This document shows positions 1 to 5,906 of a stretch of DNA of 6,584 nt, in pieces. Within the stretch, counting starts at the first letter, position 1; every line of letters starts with the position of its first letter. The position numbers and the translations under genes are program-made. The notes below the pieces were generated by a model, which did not search any database, had not been told where the DNA came from, and saw only the letters and a program-made list of their open reading frames with translations. Source of the DNA: Desulfobacteraceae bacterium (GTDB lineage Bacteria; Desulfobacterota; Desulfobacteria; Desulfobacterales; Desulfosalsimonadaceae); contig PUOB01000295.1 in the NCBI GenBank assembly GCA_003551985.1, positions 1-6,584 of the forward strand, written 5' to 3'.

Positions 1-1690
1 CGTCCCCGCTGTTTTTGTAGAGCGCCGGGTCCGACAGGCGCGCGTAGAGTTCCCCGTGTTCGGTTTCAAGGGCGTCTATTGCATCGTAGAGGCTTTCAAG
101 CTCCCGCTTTTCCTTGAAGCTGAGCTTTTCAGGGCTTTTTGATTTCGGCTTGGCCTTTGGGGCGGGTTTTTCCGGTTTATTCGCTTTTGCCGGGCCGGGT
201 TTTGCCTGGCGCTGCAGCAGGTAGTCGTCGTACCCGCCGGCATATTCCACTATTCGACCCGATCCTTCAAGCACCATGGTGCTGGTGACTACGTTGTTTA
301 AAAACGCCCGGTCGTGGCTTACGAGCAGGATCGTCCCCTGGAAATGGAACAGCATCTCTTCGAGCAGTTCCAGCGTTTCAATGTCCAGGTCGTTGGTGGG
401 CTCATCAAGGACCAGGACGTTGGCGGGGCGGGCAAAGAGCCTGGCCAGCAGGAGACGGTTCTTTTCTCCCCCGGAAAGAATATGGACCGGCGTCCGGCAG
501 CGCTGCGGTGAAAACAGGAAGTCCTTCAAATGACTGATAACATGCTTTTTCCGATCATTGACGGTAATATAGTTGTTGCCATGGCCGATATTGTCGGCAA
601 CGGTTTTATCCTCTTCGAGCGTTTCCCGCAGCTGGTCAAATGAGGCCACCATCAACCCGGTGCCGTGTTTTACGGTGCCGGTGTCCGGGGCGGTCTTTTT
701 GAGCAGAAGGTTTAAAAGCGTGGATTTGCCCGCCCCGTTGGGGCCGATAATGCCGATGCGGTCGCCCCGCACGATCCGCGTTGAAAATCCGGAAATGACC
801 GGCTTGCCGCCGTATGTGCAGCTTATGGATTCGGCTTCGATGACCATCTTCCCGGTCCGCGCGGTATCGTCAACCCGGAAATTCACATTGCCGACGGGAT
901 TGCGTCGATTGCGGCGCTCCTCGCGCATTTTCAATAGCGCCCGGACGCGCCCCTCGTTTCTTGTGCGGCGGGCCTTGATGCCCTGGCGCAGCCATGCCTC
1001 TTCTTCGGAGAGTTTTTTGTCGAATTGCGCCTGCTGCCTTTCCCGGGCGTCGAGGTCGGCCTGCCGGCGCTCGAGATACGTGTTGTAATCGCAGGGATAG
1101 GAGACGGCCCGGCCCATGTCCAGCTCAACGATGCGGGTGGCGATCCGTTTCAAGAACGCGCGGTCGTGGGTCACGAATACAAGGGTTTTGACGTTTTGGA
1201 GGATGAAGTCCTCCATCCAGGCGATGGCTGCCATGTCCAGGTGGTTGGTCGGCTCGTCGAGCATCAGGACGTCGGGGTCCGCCACGGCGGCCCGTGCGAA
1301 AAGCACGCGGCGCTTCATGCCCGCGGAAAGCGCTGAAAAGTCGTCGTCCGGCGAAAGCCCGGCCCTGGAAAGAAGGGCTTCAATGCGGTATTGGGCAATA
1401 TCTTCCGACATGCGGCCCAATCCGCCGGCAACCACCTCAAACGCACTGCCGCAATGGATTTCGGGCACTTCCTGTTCCAGGAAGGCCGCCGTTGCGTTCG
1501 GGCTGCGCCACACCTCCCCTCGGTCGGGGGTCATGTCCCCCTGCAGCAGGCGCAGCACCGTGGACTTGCCCAGGCCGTTTCGGCCCAGAAGGCACACCCG
1601 TTCGCCTCTTTCAATATGCAGATCAATGTTTTCAAGCAGGGGCGTGCCGCCGAAACCCCAGGACACCCCCTGCATGCCAATCAATGCCAT
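1..1690 (-). CDS. uup: ABC-F family ATPase, Uup type (C-terminus off the left edge)
   Basis: A soluble twin-ATPase of the ABC-F class, with no membrane segments. The first 563 codons are present in one uninterrupted frame; E. coli Uup is about 635 aa, so some 70 residues are missing. Visible motifs: Walker A GRNGLGKST (36-44); signature LSAGMKRR (121-128, Ala for the usual second Gly); Walker B MLDEPTNHLD with E146; the ABC-F linker with QGIKARRTRNEGRVRAL from about residue 234; second Walker A GPNGAGKST (316-324); signature LSGGEKNRL (405-413); second Walker B VLDEPTNDLD with E430. A Lys/Pro/Ala-rich tether (about 493-520) leads into a Uup-type C-terminal coiled coil starting KLSFKEKRELESLYDAI (about 521). 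That coiled coil favours Uup over EttA or YheS. Known roles of Uup are DNA binding, suppression of precise transposon excision and a ribosome-linked function. The ATG start is preceded by GGAAG six bases upstream. Confidence 0.95.
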   Translation of the reverse strand, partial: MALIGMQGVSWGFGGTPLLENIDLHIERGERVCLLGRNGLGKSTVLRLLQGDMTPDRGEVWRSPNATAAFLEQEVPEIHCGSAFEVVAGGLGRMSEDIAQYRIEALLSRAGLSPDDDFSALSAGMKRRVLFARAAVADPDVLMLDEPTNHLDMAAIAWMEDFILQNVKTLVFVTHDRAFLKRIATRIVELDMGRAVSYPCDYNTYLERRQADLDARERQQAQFDKKLSEEEAWLRQGIKARRTRNEGRVRALLKMREERRNRRNPVGNVNFRVDDTARTGKMVIEAESISCTYGGKPVISGFSTRIVRGDRIGIIGPNGAGKSTLLNLLLKKTAPDTGTVKHGTGLMVASFDQLRETLEEDKTVADNIGHGNNYITVNDRKKHVISHLKDFLFSPQRCRTPVHILSGGEKNRLLLARLFARPANVLVLDEPTNDLDIETLELLEEMLFHFQGTILLVSHDRAFLNNVVTSTMVLEGSGRIVEYAGGYDDYLLQRQAKPGPAKANKPEKPAPKAKPKSKSPEKLSFKEKRELESLYDAIDALETEHGELYARLSDPALYKNSGD

Positions 1691-1750
1691 AAAATGCTTC
1701 CGATTCGATATGAAATTATGTACGCTTGCCATATACCATAAAACATCTTT

Positions 1751-1900
1751 GACGGCTTCGTAAAAAGTCCAATATCTGCGTTACGCGCAATTTCTCAGAA
1801 TTTCACGTACGCTAAGTACTCTGTATTCTTCGAAATTGCGCAAGCCTTGATCTTGAACTTTTTACTTTGCCGTCCAAAAGCGACTTTTTACGAGACTGTC
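1751..1900. repeat. MITE/REP-like nested inverted-repeat element
   Basis: This stretch fills most of the 261-bp gap between uup and the thioesterase gene. The left end GACGGCTTCGTAAAAAGTC (1751-1769) matches the reverse complement of 1882-1900 at 16 of 19 positions. A second degenerate right end, also inverted, lies at 1855-1874. Inside are shorter inverted pairs: GCGCAATTTC (1785-1794) with GAAATTGCGC (1832-1841), AGAAT (1797-1801) with ATTCT (1825-1829), and GTAC (1807-1810) with GTAC (1816-1819). The whole could fold as one long cruciform or RNA hairpin. There is no coding capacity of its own. The long-terminal-palindrome form suggests a non-autonomous dispersed element. From memory, similar ends occur in Desulfobacterota genomes, but copy number cannot be judged here. 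Confidence 0.7.
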
Positions 1901-1941
1901 ATCTTTGGGGTCATTTCCATATTACACGTATTTTTTCAAGC

Positions 1942-1946
1942 GGAGG
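1942..1946 (+). promoter_or_regulatory. Shine-Dalgarno site that fixes the thioesterase start
   Basis: GGAGG lies five bases before the ATG at 1952. The open frame continues upstream to a TTG at 1847, but that part lies inside the inverted-repeat element and lacks a ribosome site, so 1952 is the better start. Confidence 0.85.
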
Positions 1947-1951
1947 CGCAT

Positions 1952-2482
1952 ATGAGCGAATCGATATCAAGCGGGGATGCATCGGGTATGGGGGGCAAAC
2001 CGGTCAAGGACTCCTGCGTGGTGGTCTCCCAGGTCATGCAGCCGTCGGATGCCAACCCCGCCGGGAACGTACACGGCGGCACCATCATGAAACTGATCGA
2101 TACGGCGGCGGGCGTGGTGGCGGTACGGCATTCCCGGTCCAACGCCGTGACCGCATCCGTGGACCGGCTCGATTTTCATCACCCCACGTTCATCGGGGAC
2201 CTGCTGATCATTTCGGCGAGTTTGAACATGACCGGCAAAACCTCCATGGAAATCGGCGTCCGGGCGGAGGCTGAAAATCTGGCGAGCGGCAAGCGGCGCC
2301 ACATTGCATCCGCCTACCTGACCTATGTGGCCATGGACGCCGATCTCAAACCGTGCCCGATTCTACCGGTCATCCCCGAAACCGCCGAGGAAAAGCGCCG
2401 CAACCATGAAGCCCAGGTTCGGCGAAAAGCGCGGCTTGCCGAAAAACAGTTTGAAAAGGAATCTGTCACGCCGCCGGTATGA
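1952..2482 (+). CDS. Acyl-CoA thioesterase, hotdog fold (YciA/ACOT7-like)
   Basis: A 176-aa single-hotdog-domain protein predicted to hydrolyse acyl-CoA to free acid and CoA in the cytoplasm. The family hallmark is DANPAGNVHGGTIMKLIDTAAG-like: N35, the VHGG turn (40-43) on the central helix and acidic D50, the positions used for catalysis in this family. Further hotdog-typical strands follow: VTASVDRLDFHHPTFIGDL and the YLTYVAMD strand near residues 120-130. Substrate chain length cannot be inferred. The C-terminal 32 residues (145-176) form a highly charged Lys/Arg/Glu tail outside the core fold. That tail is the part duplicated at 3731-3827. The next gene starts 33 bp downstream on the same strand and could be co-transcribed. 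Confidence 0.9.
   Translation: MSESISSGDASGMGGKPVKDSCVVVSQVMQPSDANPAGNVHGGTIMKLIDTAAGVVAVRHSRSNAVTASVDRLDFHHPTFIGDLLIISASLNMTGKTSMEIGVRAEAENLASGKRRHIASAYLTYVAMDADLKPCPILPVIPETAEEKRRNHEAQVRRKARLAEKQFEKESVTPPV
2384..2480 (+). repeat. 97-bp direct repeat, left copy (3' end of thioesterase)
   Basis: Bases 2384-2480 match 3731-3827 at 96 of 97 positions; the only difference is G2470 against T3817. This copy encodes thioesterase residues 145-176 plus the first base of the stop codon. Identity ends inside the stop codon: TGA here, TAG in the other copy. It forms the left boundary of the AT-richer segment. Confidence 0.97.
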
Positions 2483-2515
2483 CAGCCTTCAGCCGCAGGT
2501 GAAAAGTGAGGCTTC

Positions 2516-2950
2516 TTGATACTTAATGTGATCGGCCCCCCGGGCTCTGGAAAAACGACGTATATCAAAAACCGCTGCGGTTTTTTGCCGCCGATGCAGA
2601 CAATCGACGATGGGGTATTTGAGACATTCGTAAAAAGGAAGGTGTTTGAGCATACGGGATTGAACCCACGGATTAACCGTTACCTGGACACCTGCGGCGA
2701 GAAGGTTACAACCATATGGTTTCAAACCAGCATTCCGGTGTGCATGTATCGAATACTCAAGGATTTCTGCAGACAAAAGGCCTCCTTCAAGCAAACGCGC
2801 AGCCGTATAAACATCCTGCGCCACTACCATCGGCATTTTGACCAAATTGTTTCGGGCATCGACGGCCCGGAAAACGAAATCGTTATTATCCGGACCCAAA
2901 GTCCTGTTTCTGAGTTTATTCGCGCCAAACTGCGTTGTTGGTTTAATTAG
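2516..2950 (+). CDS. Small P-loop NTPase, nucleoside/nucleotide kinase-like
   Basis: A 144-aa protein with an N-terminal beta strand and Walker A, ILNVIGPPGSGKTTY (residues 2-16, K13). Later features resemble small P-loop kinases: an acidic TIDD near residue 30, a strand leading to VTTIWFQTSIPVCMYRIL (where kinases have a hydrophobic strand followed by a Pro and an Arg helix), Arg-rich stretches that could be a lid, and a terminal strand EIVIIRTQ. The substrate is not identifiable. The start is inferred to be TTG: it is the only in-frame start that keeps the strand before Walker A, and GTGAGG lies four bases upstream. An internal GTG at 2528 would cut into that strand. It sits 33 bp after the thioesterase stop, at the left end of the candidate insertion, and is lower in GC than the flanks (about 42% over 2701-2760). 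Confidence 0.7.
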   Translation: MILNVIGPPGSGKTTYIKNRCGFLPPMQTIDDGVFETFVKRKVFEHTGLNPRINRYLDTCGEKVTTIWFQTSIPVCMYRILKDFCRQKASFKQTRSRINILRHYHRHFDQIVSGIDGPENEIVIIRTQSPVSEFIRAKLRCWFN

Positions 2951-2966
2951 CATCAAACTTCCAGAA

Positions 2967-2981
2967 AAACCGATACGGTTT
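2967..2981 (-). terminator. Short hairpin, possible terminator of the minus-strand exported gene
   Basis: AAACCG, loop ATA, then CGGTTT form a perfect 6-bp stem between two convergent genes. Read on the minus strand the stem runs into five T residues, the intrinsic-terminator form; on the plus strand the T run is only three. The stem is short, so termination may be weak. Confidence 0.4.
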
Positions 2982-3010
2982 GTCCTGCGATTAATTTTAT
3001 GGAGATGGTA

Positions 3011-3382
3011 TCACGTCCCGATCTTTTTCTGGTTCTCCCTCAATTTTTCTTGCAGTTTTTTCATCTCTTCCCGAATGGAATCGGAAGGGGCGGATATGGT
3101 TATTCGACCAGAGGGTATTGCTATTTGAATTGTTGCGGTTACGATAGCATGAGTCATGTAAAATACTGACAATTTCTTACCGATGTTTTCCTCGGTCAAA
3201 TTTTTAAGTTTTAAAGTTGCGGATTCTGATAGTTTAAGATTAATGTCATTTTTATCCGTAAAACGCACTTCGGTGATGTCGTCGGCGTTCAAATAAAGCC
3301 TTAACGGCCTTTCGCTTGCCATTAAAGCGGTGGAGCCAAACAATATTAACAGGAAAAACACAAATAAAAGCCTGTTTTTCAT
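3011..3382 (-). CDS. Exported protein with a lone SecD P1-head-like subdomain
   Basis: A 123-aa protein with a clear signal peptide: MKNR, a hydrophobic core (residues 5-20) and a likely cut after ALMA (22/23). No lipobox Cys is present, so the mature form is probably soluble and periplasmic. The mature part (about 27-100) resembles the head subdomain of the SecD first periplasmic domain: a KLSESATLKLKNLTEENIGKKL-like stretch followed by a strand and IQIAIPSGRITIS, as in SecD 'LT.ENVGK.LAIVLDG...I...G...I'. None of the SecD membrane helices is present, so it cannot be a translocase subunit by itself. A Lys/Glu-rich helix ends the protein (about 103-123). The ribosome site AGGGGA is well placed before the ATG. 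Function is unknown. It lies inside the repeat-bounded AT-rich segment. Confidence 0.65.
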   Translation of the reverse strand: MKNRLLFVFFLLILFGSTALMASERPLRLYLNADDITEVRFTDKNDINLKLSESATLKLKNLTEENIGKKLSVFYMTHAIVTATIQIAIPSGRITISAPSDSIREEMKKLQEKLRENQKKIGT

Positions 3383-3511
3383 TTATTTCCCCTTCCTTTT
3401 TTGTTTAACAGTTTTCTATCGCCTCCGCTTCTTTTGGAGTTTAGCAAGAATGATGAAGCTGAATTCCGTATTCCAACGTAATAAAAATTTCATCAAGAGT
3501 TTTGACCTTCG
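3383..3511. other. Short AT-rich gap with no identified site
   Basis: This gap lies between two minus-strand reading frames. Apart from the ribosome site of the exported gene (AGGGGA region just beyond 3382), I see no convincing promoter, terminator or reading frame in it. Confidence 0.5.
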
Positions 3512-3754
3512 TCAATAGCAGGGGTTTGTTGGCATTCCTTGAACCCACGTTGATTCGATTTCATAATTGACGATAAATGCATCAGATTTTGTCCTGATGT
3601 CGAAATCGCAGTCCATTGGTTCCTCACCAAAACAATAAAAATCAAAGGTAAGCAGGTTCAAAGAAGTCTCTTTAAGTTGCTGAATCGGCAAGGCAAGTGG
3701 GGCTGTATTATTGTAAAAATTGTCTTTAAGGCCGAGGAAAAGCGCCGCAACCAT
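3512..3754 (-). pseudogene. Gene remnant cut by the right-hand repeat junction
   Basis: An 80-codon frame on the minus strand. Its first eight codons or so (MVAALFLG) come from the antisense strand of the thioesterase repeat copy. Beyond the junction at 3730/3731 the sequence looks like genuine protein, for example LLTFDFYCFGEEPMDCDFDI and IVNYEIESTWVQGMPTNPCY, with AT-rich codon use matching the inserted segment. No ribosome site precedes the ATG at 3754. I therefore read it as the 3' part of a gene whose 5' part was lost at the recombination point. The family is not recognised. A functional short protein starting inside the repeat is possible but less likely. Confidence 0.5.
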
Positions 3755-3827
3755 GAAGCCCAGGTTCGGCGAAAAGCGCGGCTTGCCGAAAAACAGTTTG
3801 AAAAGGAATCTGTCACTCCGCCGGTAT
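3731..3827 (+). repeat. 97-bp direct repeat, right copy (orphan 3' end of thioesterase)
   Basis: The second copy of 2384-2480, offset by 1,347 bp, with one mismatch (T3817). It preserves the thioesterase C-terminal reading frame and reaches a stop one base later (TAG at 3827-3829), but has no start or catalytic core. It is therefore a non-functional gene end. It probably marks where the thioesterase gene originally joined the DNA now at 3828 onward. Confidence 0.97.
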
Positions 3828-3862
3828 AGGGCTTGTACTCCTGTAAGAGAGGCGTTTTTTAA

Positions 3863-4216
3863 TCACCCTTTTTCAGCCGCCCTGGCGCAGTCGATGCAAA
3901 ACATGACGCTGGGGTCAAACTGCAGGCGCTTTTCCATGATCTCTTCGTCACAATGGGTGCAGTATCCATAATCGCCGGATTTCATGCGATCCAGGGCTTT
4001 TTGGATCCGCACTTTTTCCGCCGCTGAAAGCTGTGCCGTGGCCTTGGCCATGGCCTGCTGCTGCATTTGGTCCATGCGGGACACGCGGCCAATGCTTGCC
4101 TGGTCAAGCGCCTTGGGGGCGGTTCCTTCCTTGCCGGCTTCAAGGCCGGATTCAATTTCATGCAGCCTGTTCCTGAGGCGTTTTTCAAAAAAAGCAAGGT
4201 CAATATCGTCGCGCAT
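3863..4216 (-). CDS. DksA/TraR-family C4 zinc-finger protein (short form)
   Basis: A 117-aa protein with an N-terminal helical hairpin and a C-terminal four-Cys zinc finger: CTHC (C86, C89) and CIDC (C107, C110), spaced as in the DksA/TraR family. The strands GDYGYC and EKRLQFDPSVMFC are typical. The region that would form the coiled-coil tip reads ALDQASIGRVSRMDQMQQQ (37-53), which keeps an acidic D38 and A40 but is shorter than in E. coli DksA (151 aa). Proteins of this family enter the RNA polymerase secondary channel and tune initiation, DksA doing so with ppGpp. Whether this short form does so is unknown. An AAGGGA ribosome site lies about nine bases upstream. It is divergent from the sigma-54 activator gene and shares a 159-bp promoter region with it. 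Confidence 0.88.
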   Translation of the reverse strand: MRDDIDLAFFEKRLRNRLHEIESGLEAGKEGTAPKALDQASIGRVSRMDQMQQQAMAKATAQLSAAEKVRIQKALDRMKSGDYGYCTHCDEEIMEKRLQFDPSVMFCIDCARAAEKG

Positions 4217-4272
4217 GTCGGTTTGTTCCCTTATTCAAGCAGTCTGGGTTTTCCTTTGCCTGTTTGCGTCCC

Positions 4273-4301
4273 AAAATACACGGTGTTTTTTAAATCGGCA
4301 A
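4273..4301 (-). promoter_or_regulatory. Possible sigma-70 promoter of the DksA-like gene
   Basis: On the minus strand, TTGCCG (complement of 4296-4301) and TATTTT (complement of 4273-4278) are 17 bp apart, each matching the consensus at four of six positions. It lies upstream of the zinc-finger gene and its -35 abuts the -35 of the opposite promoter, so the two polymerases would compete. Confidence 0.4.
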
Positions 4302-4331
4302 TTGACATAGGGGCCAATATATCCATATAAT
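4302..4331 (+). promoter_or_regulatory. Consensus sigma-70 promoter of the sigma-54 activator gene
   Basis: TTGACA (4302-4307) and TATAAT (4326-4331) are perfect hexamers separated by 18 bp. Transcription should start near 4338, giving a short leader before the ATG at 4376. A promoter this strong for a regulator suggests steady synthesis unless a repressor intervenes. Confidence 0.85.
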
Positions 4332-4335
4332 GATA

Positions 4336-4345
4336 AGCATATGCT
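4336..4345. promoter_or_regulatory. Palindrome over the transcription start, possible operator
   Basis: AGCATATGCT is a perfect 10-bp palindrome just downstream of the consensus -10, covering the expected start site. This is a common place for a repressor site, but a 10-bp palindrome in AT-rich DNA could also be chance. Confidence 0.3.
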
Positions 4346-4375
4346 CAAATTTATACCTCTATTCATGGTTCGATT

Positions 4376-5770
4376 ATGCCAGGAAAGCCCAAAAAAACAA
4401 GCAAAATTGGTCCGGACGCGACACGGATTATCCTGGAGAGCATCTCCGACGGGGTTTTCACGGTTGACCACAACTGGACGATCACCTCCTTTAACCGCGC
4501 CGCGGAGGAGATCACGGGCGTGCCCCGCGATGAGGCCATCGGGAGGCATTGCTGGGAGGTGTTTCGCTCCAACATGTGCGAGGGGTACTGCGCCCTGAAG
4601 CGAACGATGGATGAAAGCCGGTCGTTTGTCAGTACGGCCACATACATTATCAACAGCCACAGAAAGCGGATCCCCATCACCGTATCCACGTCCCCGCTCG
4701 TGGACGGCAGCGGTCGGATCTTAGGCGGCGTCGAAACCTTCAGGGACCACTCCCTGGTGGAAGCGCTGCGCAAGGAGCTGTCGGCCCGGTTCCGGATGGG
4801 GGACATGGTGAGCAGCAGTCCGGCGATGCAGGCCCTATTCAACATCCTCCCCAAGGTGGCGGAAAGCGACGCTACGGTGCTGGTCGAGGGTGAAACCGGC
4901 ACCGGCAAAGAGCTTGCCGCAAGGGCGATTCACAATACCAGCCCCCGGGCGAACAAGCCGTTTATCGCCATCAATTGCGGCGCCCTGCCGGATACGCTGC
5001 TTGAATCGGAGTTGTTTGGCTATAAGGCCGGTGCCTTTACCAACGCCGCCAAGGACAAGCCGGGGCATTTTGCCATGGCTGAAGGCGGAACGGTATTTTT
5101 GGATGAAATCGGCGACACCAGCGCCGCGTTCCAGGCGAAACTGCTGCGGGTTTTGGAAGAAAAAGCATTCCAGCCCCTCGGCGGCGTTAAAAAATTGGAT
5201 GCCAATATCCGCATTGTCGCCGCAACCAATAAAGACCTGGTCTCAATGGTTGAAGCGGGGACGTTCCGCCAGGACCTGTATTATCGCATCAACGTGGTGC
5301 GGCTGCAATTGCCGCCGCTCCGTGACCGGATGGAGGATGTGCCCCTTCTGGTCGAGTATTTTATCGACAAGTTTAACAAACTTCGGGGCAAGGCCGTGCA
5401 GGGGGTGGATCAGGAAGCCCTTGAAGCGCTGATGTTCCATAACTTCCCCGGCAATATCCGGGAGCTTGAAAATGTTATGGAGCACGCCTTCGTGCTTTGT
5501 TCCGAAGGGCTTATCGGGCTTCAGCACCTGCCGGGCTATCTTTCAGGGTCGGCGCCGGTCAGGGGCGGTCATTCAAAGGCGGATGACCCGGTGAAATCTG
5601 CGGAAGCAAGGGTCATCATGGATGCCTTGAAGCGCCATCATTACAACAGAAAAGCCGCGGCCGCCGCGCTCGGCATTCATAAAAGCACTCTTTTCCGCAA
5701 GATCAATAAGCTGGGCCTCCAGCTCCCCGAAAAGGACGGGCGTTCGCAGAACGCCGAAATCCAGCCATAG
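4376..5770 (+). CDS. Sigma-54-dependent activator, PAS-AAA+-Fis
   Basis: A 464-aa bacterial enhancer-binding protein. Residues about 12-125 form a PAS sensor (ESISDGVFTVDHNWTITSFN, later ITVSTSPLVD) with three clustered Cys, C59, C68 and C72. The AAA+ domain (about 143-370) has Walker A GETGTGKE (172-179), Walker B GGTVFLDEIGD (D243, E244), ATNKDL (283-288), RQDLYYRINV with candidate Arg fingers, and FPGNIRELENV near its end. The sigma-54-contacting loop reads GAFTNA (219-224), not GAFTGA. A Fis-type helix-turn-helix ends the protein (KAAAAALGIHKSTLFRKINKL, 426-446). There is no receiver domain, so it is not a two-component regulator. The ATG lacks a strong ribosome site. The downstream sigma-54 promoter and palindrome suggest it activates the NifX-like operon. 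Its context resembles the regulator gene of the D. vulgaris ORP locus. Confidence 0.93.
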   Translation: MPGKPKKTSKIGPDATRIILESISDGVFTVDHNWTITSFNRAAEEITGVPRDEAIGRHCWEVFRSNMCEGYCALKRTMDESRSFVSTATYIINSHRKRIPITVSTSPLVDGSGRILGGVETFRDHSLVEALRKELSARFRMGDMVSSSPAMQALFNILPKVAESDATVLVEGETGTGKELAARAIHNTSPRANKPFIAINCGALPDTLLESELFGYKAGAFTNAAKDKPGHFAMAEGGTVFLDEIGDTSAAFQAKLLRVLEEKAFQPLGGVKKLDANIRIVAATNKDLVSMVEAGTFRQDLYYRINVVRLQLPPLRDRMEDVPLLVEYFIDKFNKLRGKAVQGVDQEALEALMFHNFPGNIRELENVMEHAFVLCSEGLIGLQHLPGYLSGSAPVRGGHSKADDPVKSAEARVIMDALKRHHYNRKAAAAALGIHKSTLFRKINKLGLQLPEKDGRSQNAEIQP

Positions 5771-5780
5771 AGTCTCGTTT

Positions 5781-5802
5781 TTGCGACTCATTGCGTCGCA
5801 AT
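5781..5802. promoter_or_regulatory. Inverted repeat, candidate enhancer site for the sigma-54 activator
   Basis: TTGCGAC (5781-5787) and GTCGCAA (5795-5801) are 7-bp inverted arms. The right arm also lies in a tighter palindrome, ATTGCGTCGCAAT (5790-5802). The site is about 110-130 bp upstream of the sigma-54 promoter, the usual enhancer distance. It begins 11 bp after the activator's stop codon. It could form an RNA hairpin, but no T run follows, so it does not look like an intrinsic terminator. Confidence 0.55.
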
Positions 5803-5900
5803 GCTGCGCCTGAAAAACCTCATCCGCCGTTTGCTTCATCTTCTCATTTTAATTTAACCAATCGAAAATATTAGTTATTAATCAATATGCCAGGCGTTGG
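5803..5900. other. AT-rich spacer between enhancer candidate and sigma-54 promoter
   Basis: About 100 bp with an AT-rich core (about 5847-5890) and no good reading frame or hairpin. It is where a bending protein such as IHF would act, but I did not find a clean IHF consensus. Confidence 0.4.
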
Positions 5901-5906
5901 CGATCT

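Larger units (their letters stand above)
2481..3730. other. AT-rich segment bounded by direct repeats (candidate insertion)
   Basis: These 1,250 bp lie between the two 97-bp repeat copies. They hold a P-loop protein gene, an exported SecD-head-like gene and a gene remnant. Base composition falls well below the flanks: 17 of 60 bases are G or C at 3361-3420, against 34 of 60 at 4981-5040 in the sigma-54 activator (hand counts). The simplest reading is foreign DNA joined at the 3' end of the thioesterase gene. The repeat would come from single-crossover integration of a molecule carrying that 3' end, or from an end-restoring integration. No integrase or transposase is inside, so it would be a passive passenger or a remnant. 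Confidence 0.6.

Noticed and set aside
931..1763. Several plus-strand frames of 65-215 codons opposite the Uup gene.
   Set aside because: They are antisense shadows of a well-supported ABC-F gene and encode no recognisable domain.
1847..1951. N-terminal extension of the thioesterase from a TTG at 1847.
   Set aside because: It lies within the inverted-repeat element, has no ribosome site, and the ATG at 1952 has an ideal GGAGG. The hydrophobic stretch it would encode is a by-product of the AT-rich repeat.
3411..3435. AAGCGGAGGCG on the minus strand, like the sequence before the thioesterase ATG, as a trace of a second duplicated piece.
   Set aside because: An 11-bp match centred on a Shine-Dalgarno-like core is too short to support duplication, and no start codon follows.
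3838..3862. Possible plus-strand terminator before a run of six T residues.
   Set aside because: The stem (CTC/GAG or CCT/AGG) is only about three base pairs, too weak to call.
4376..4390. Shared MPGK opening between the sigma-54 activator and the tail protein at 6326 as evidence of common origin.
   Set aside because: Only four residues agree and the following sequences are unrelated; coincidence.
5770..5801. Intrinsic terminator of the sigma-54 activator gene.
   Set aside because: A 7-bp stem is present but no T run follows on the plus strand; an enhancer site fits its position better.
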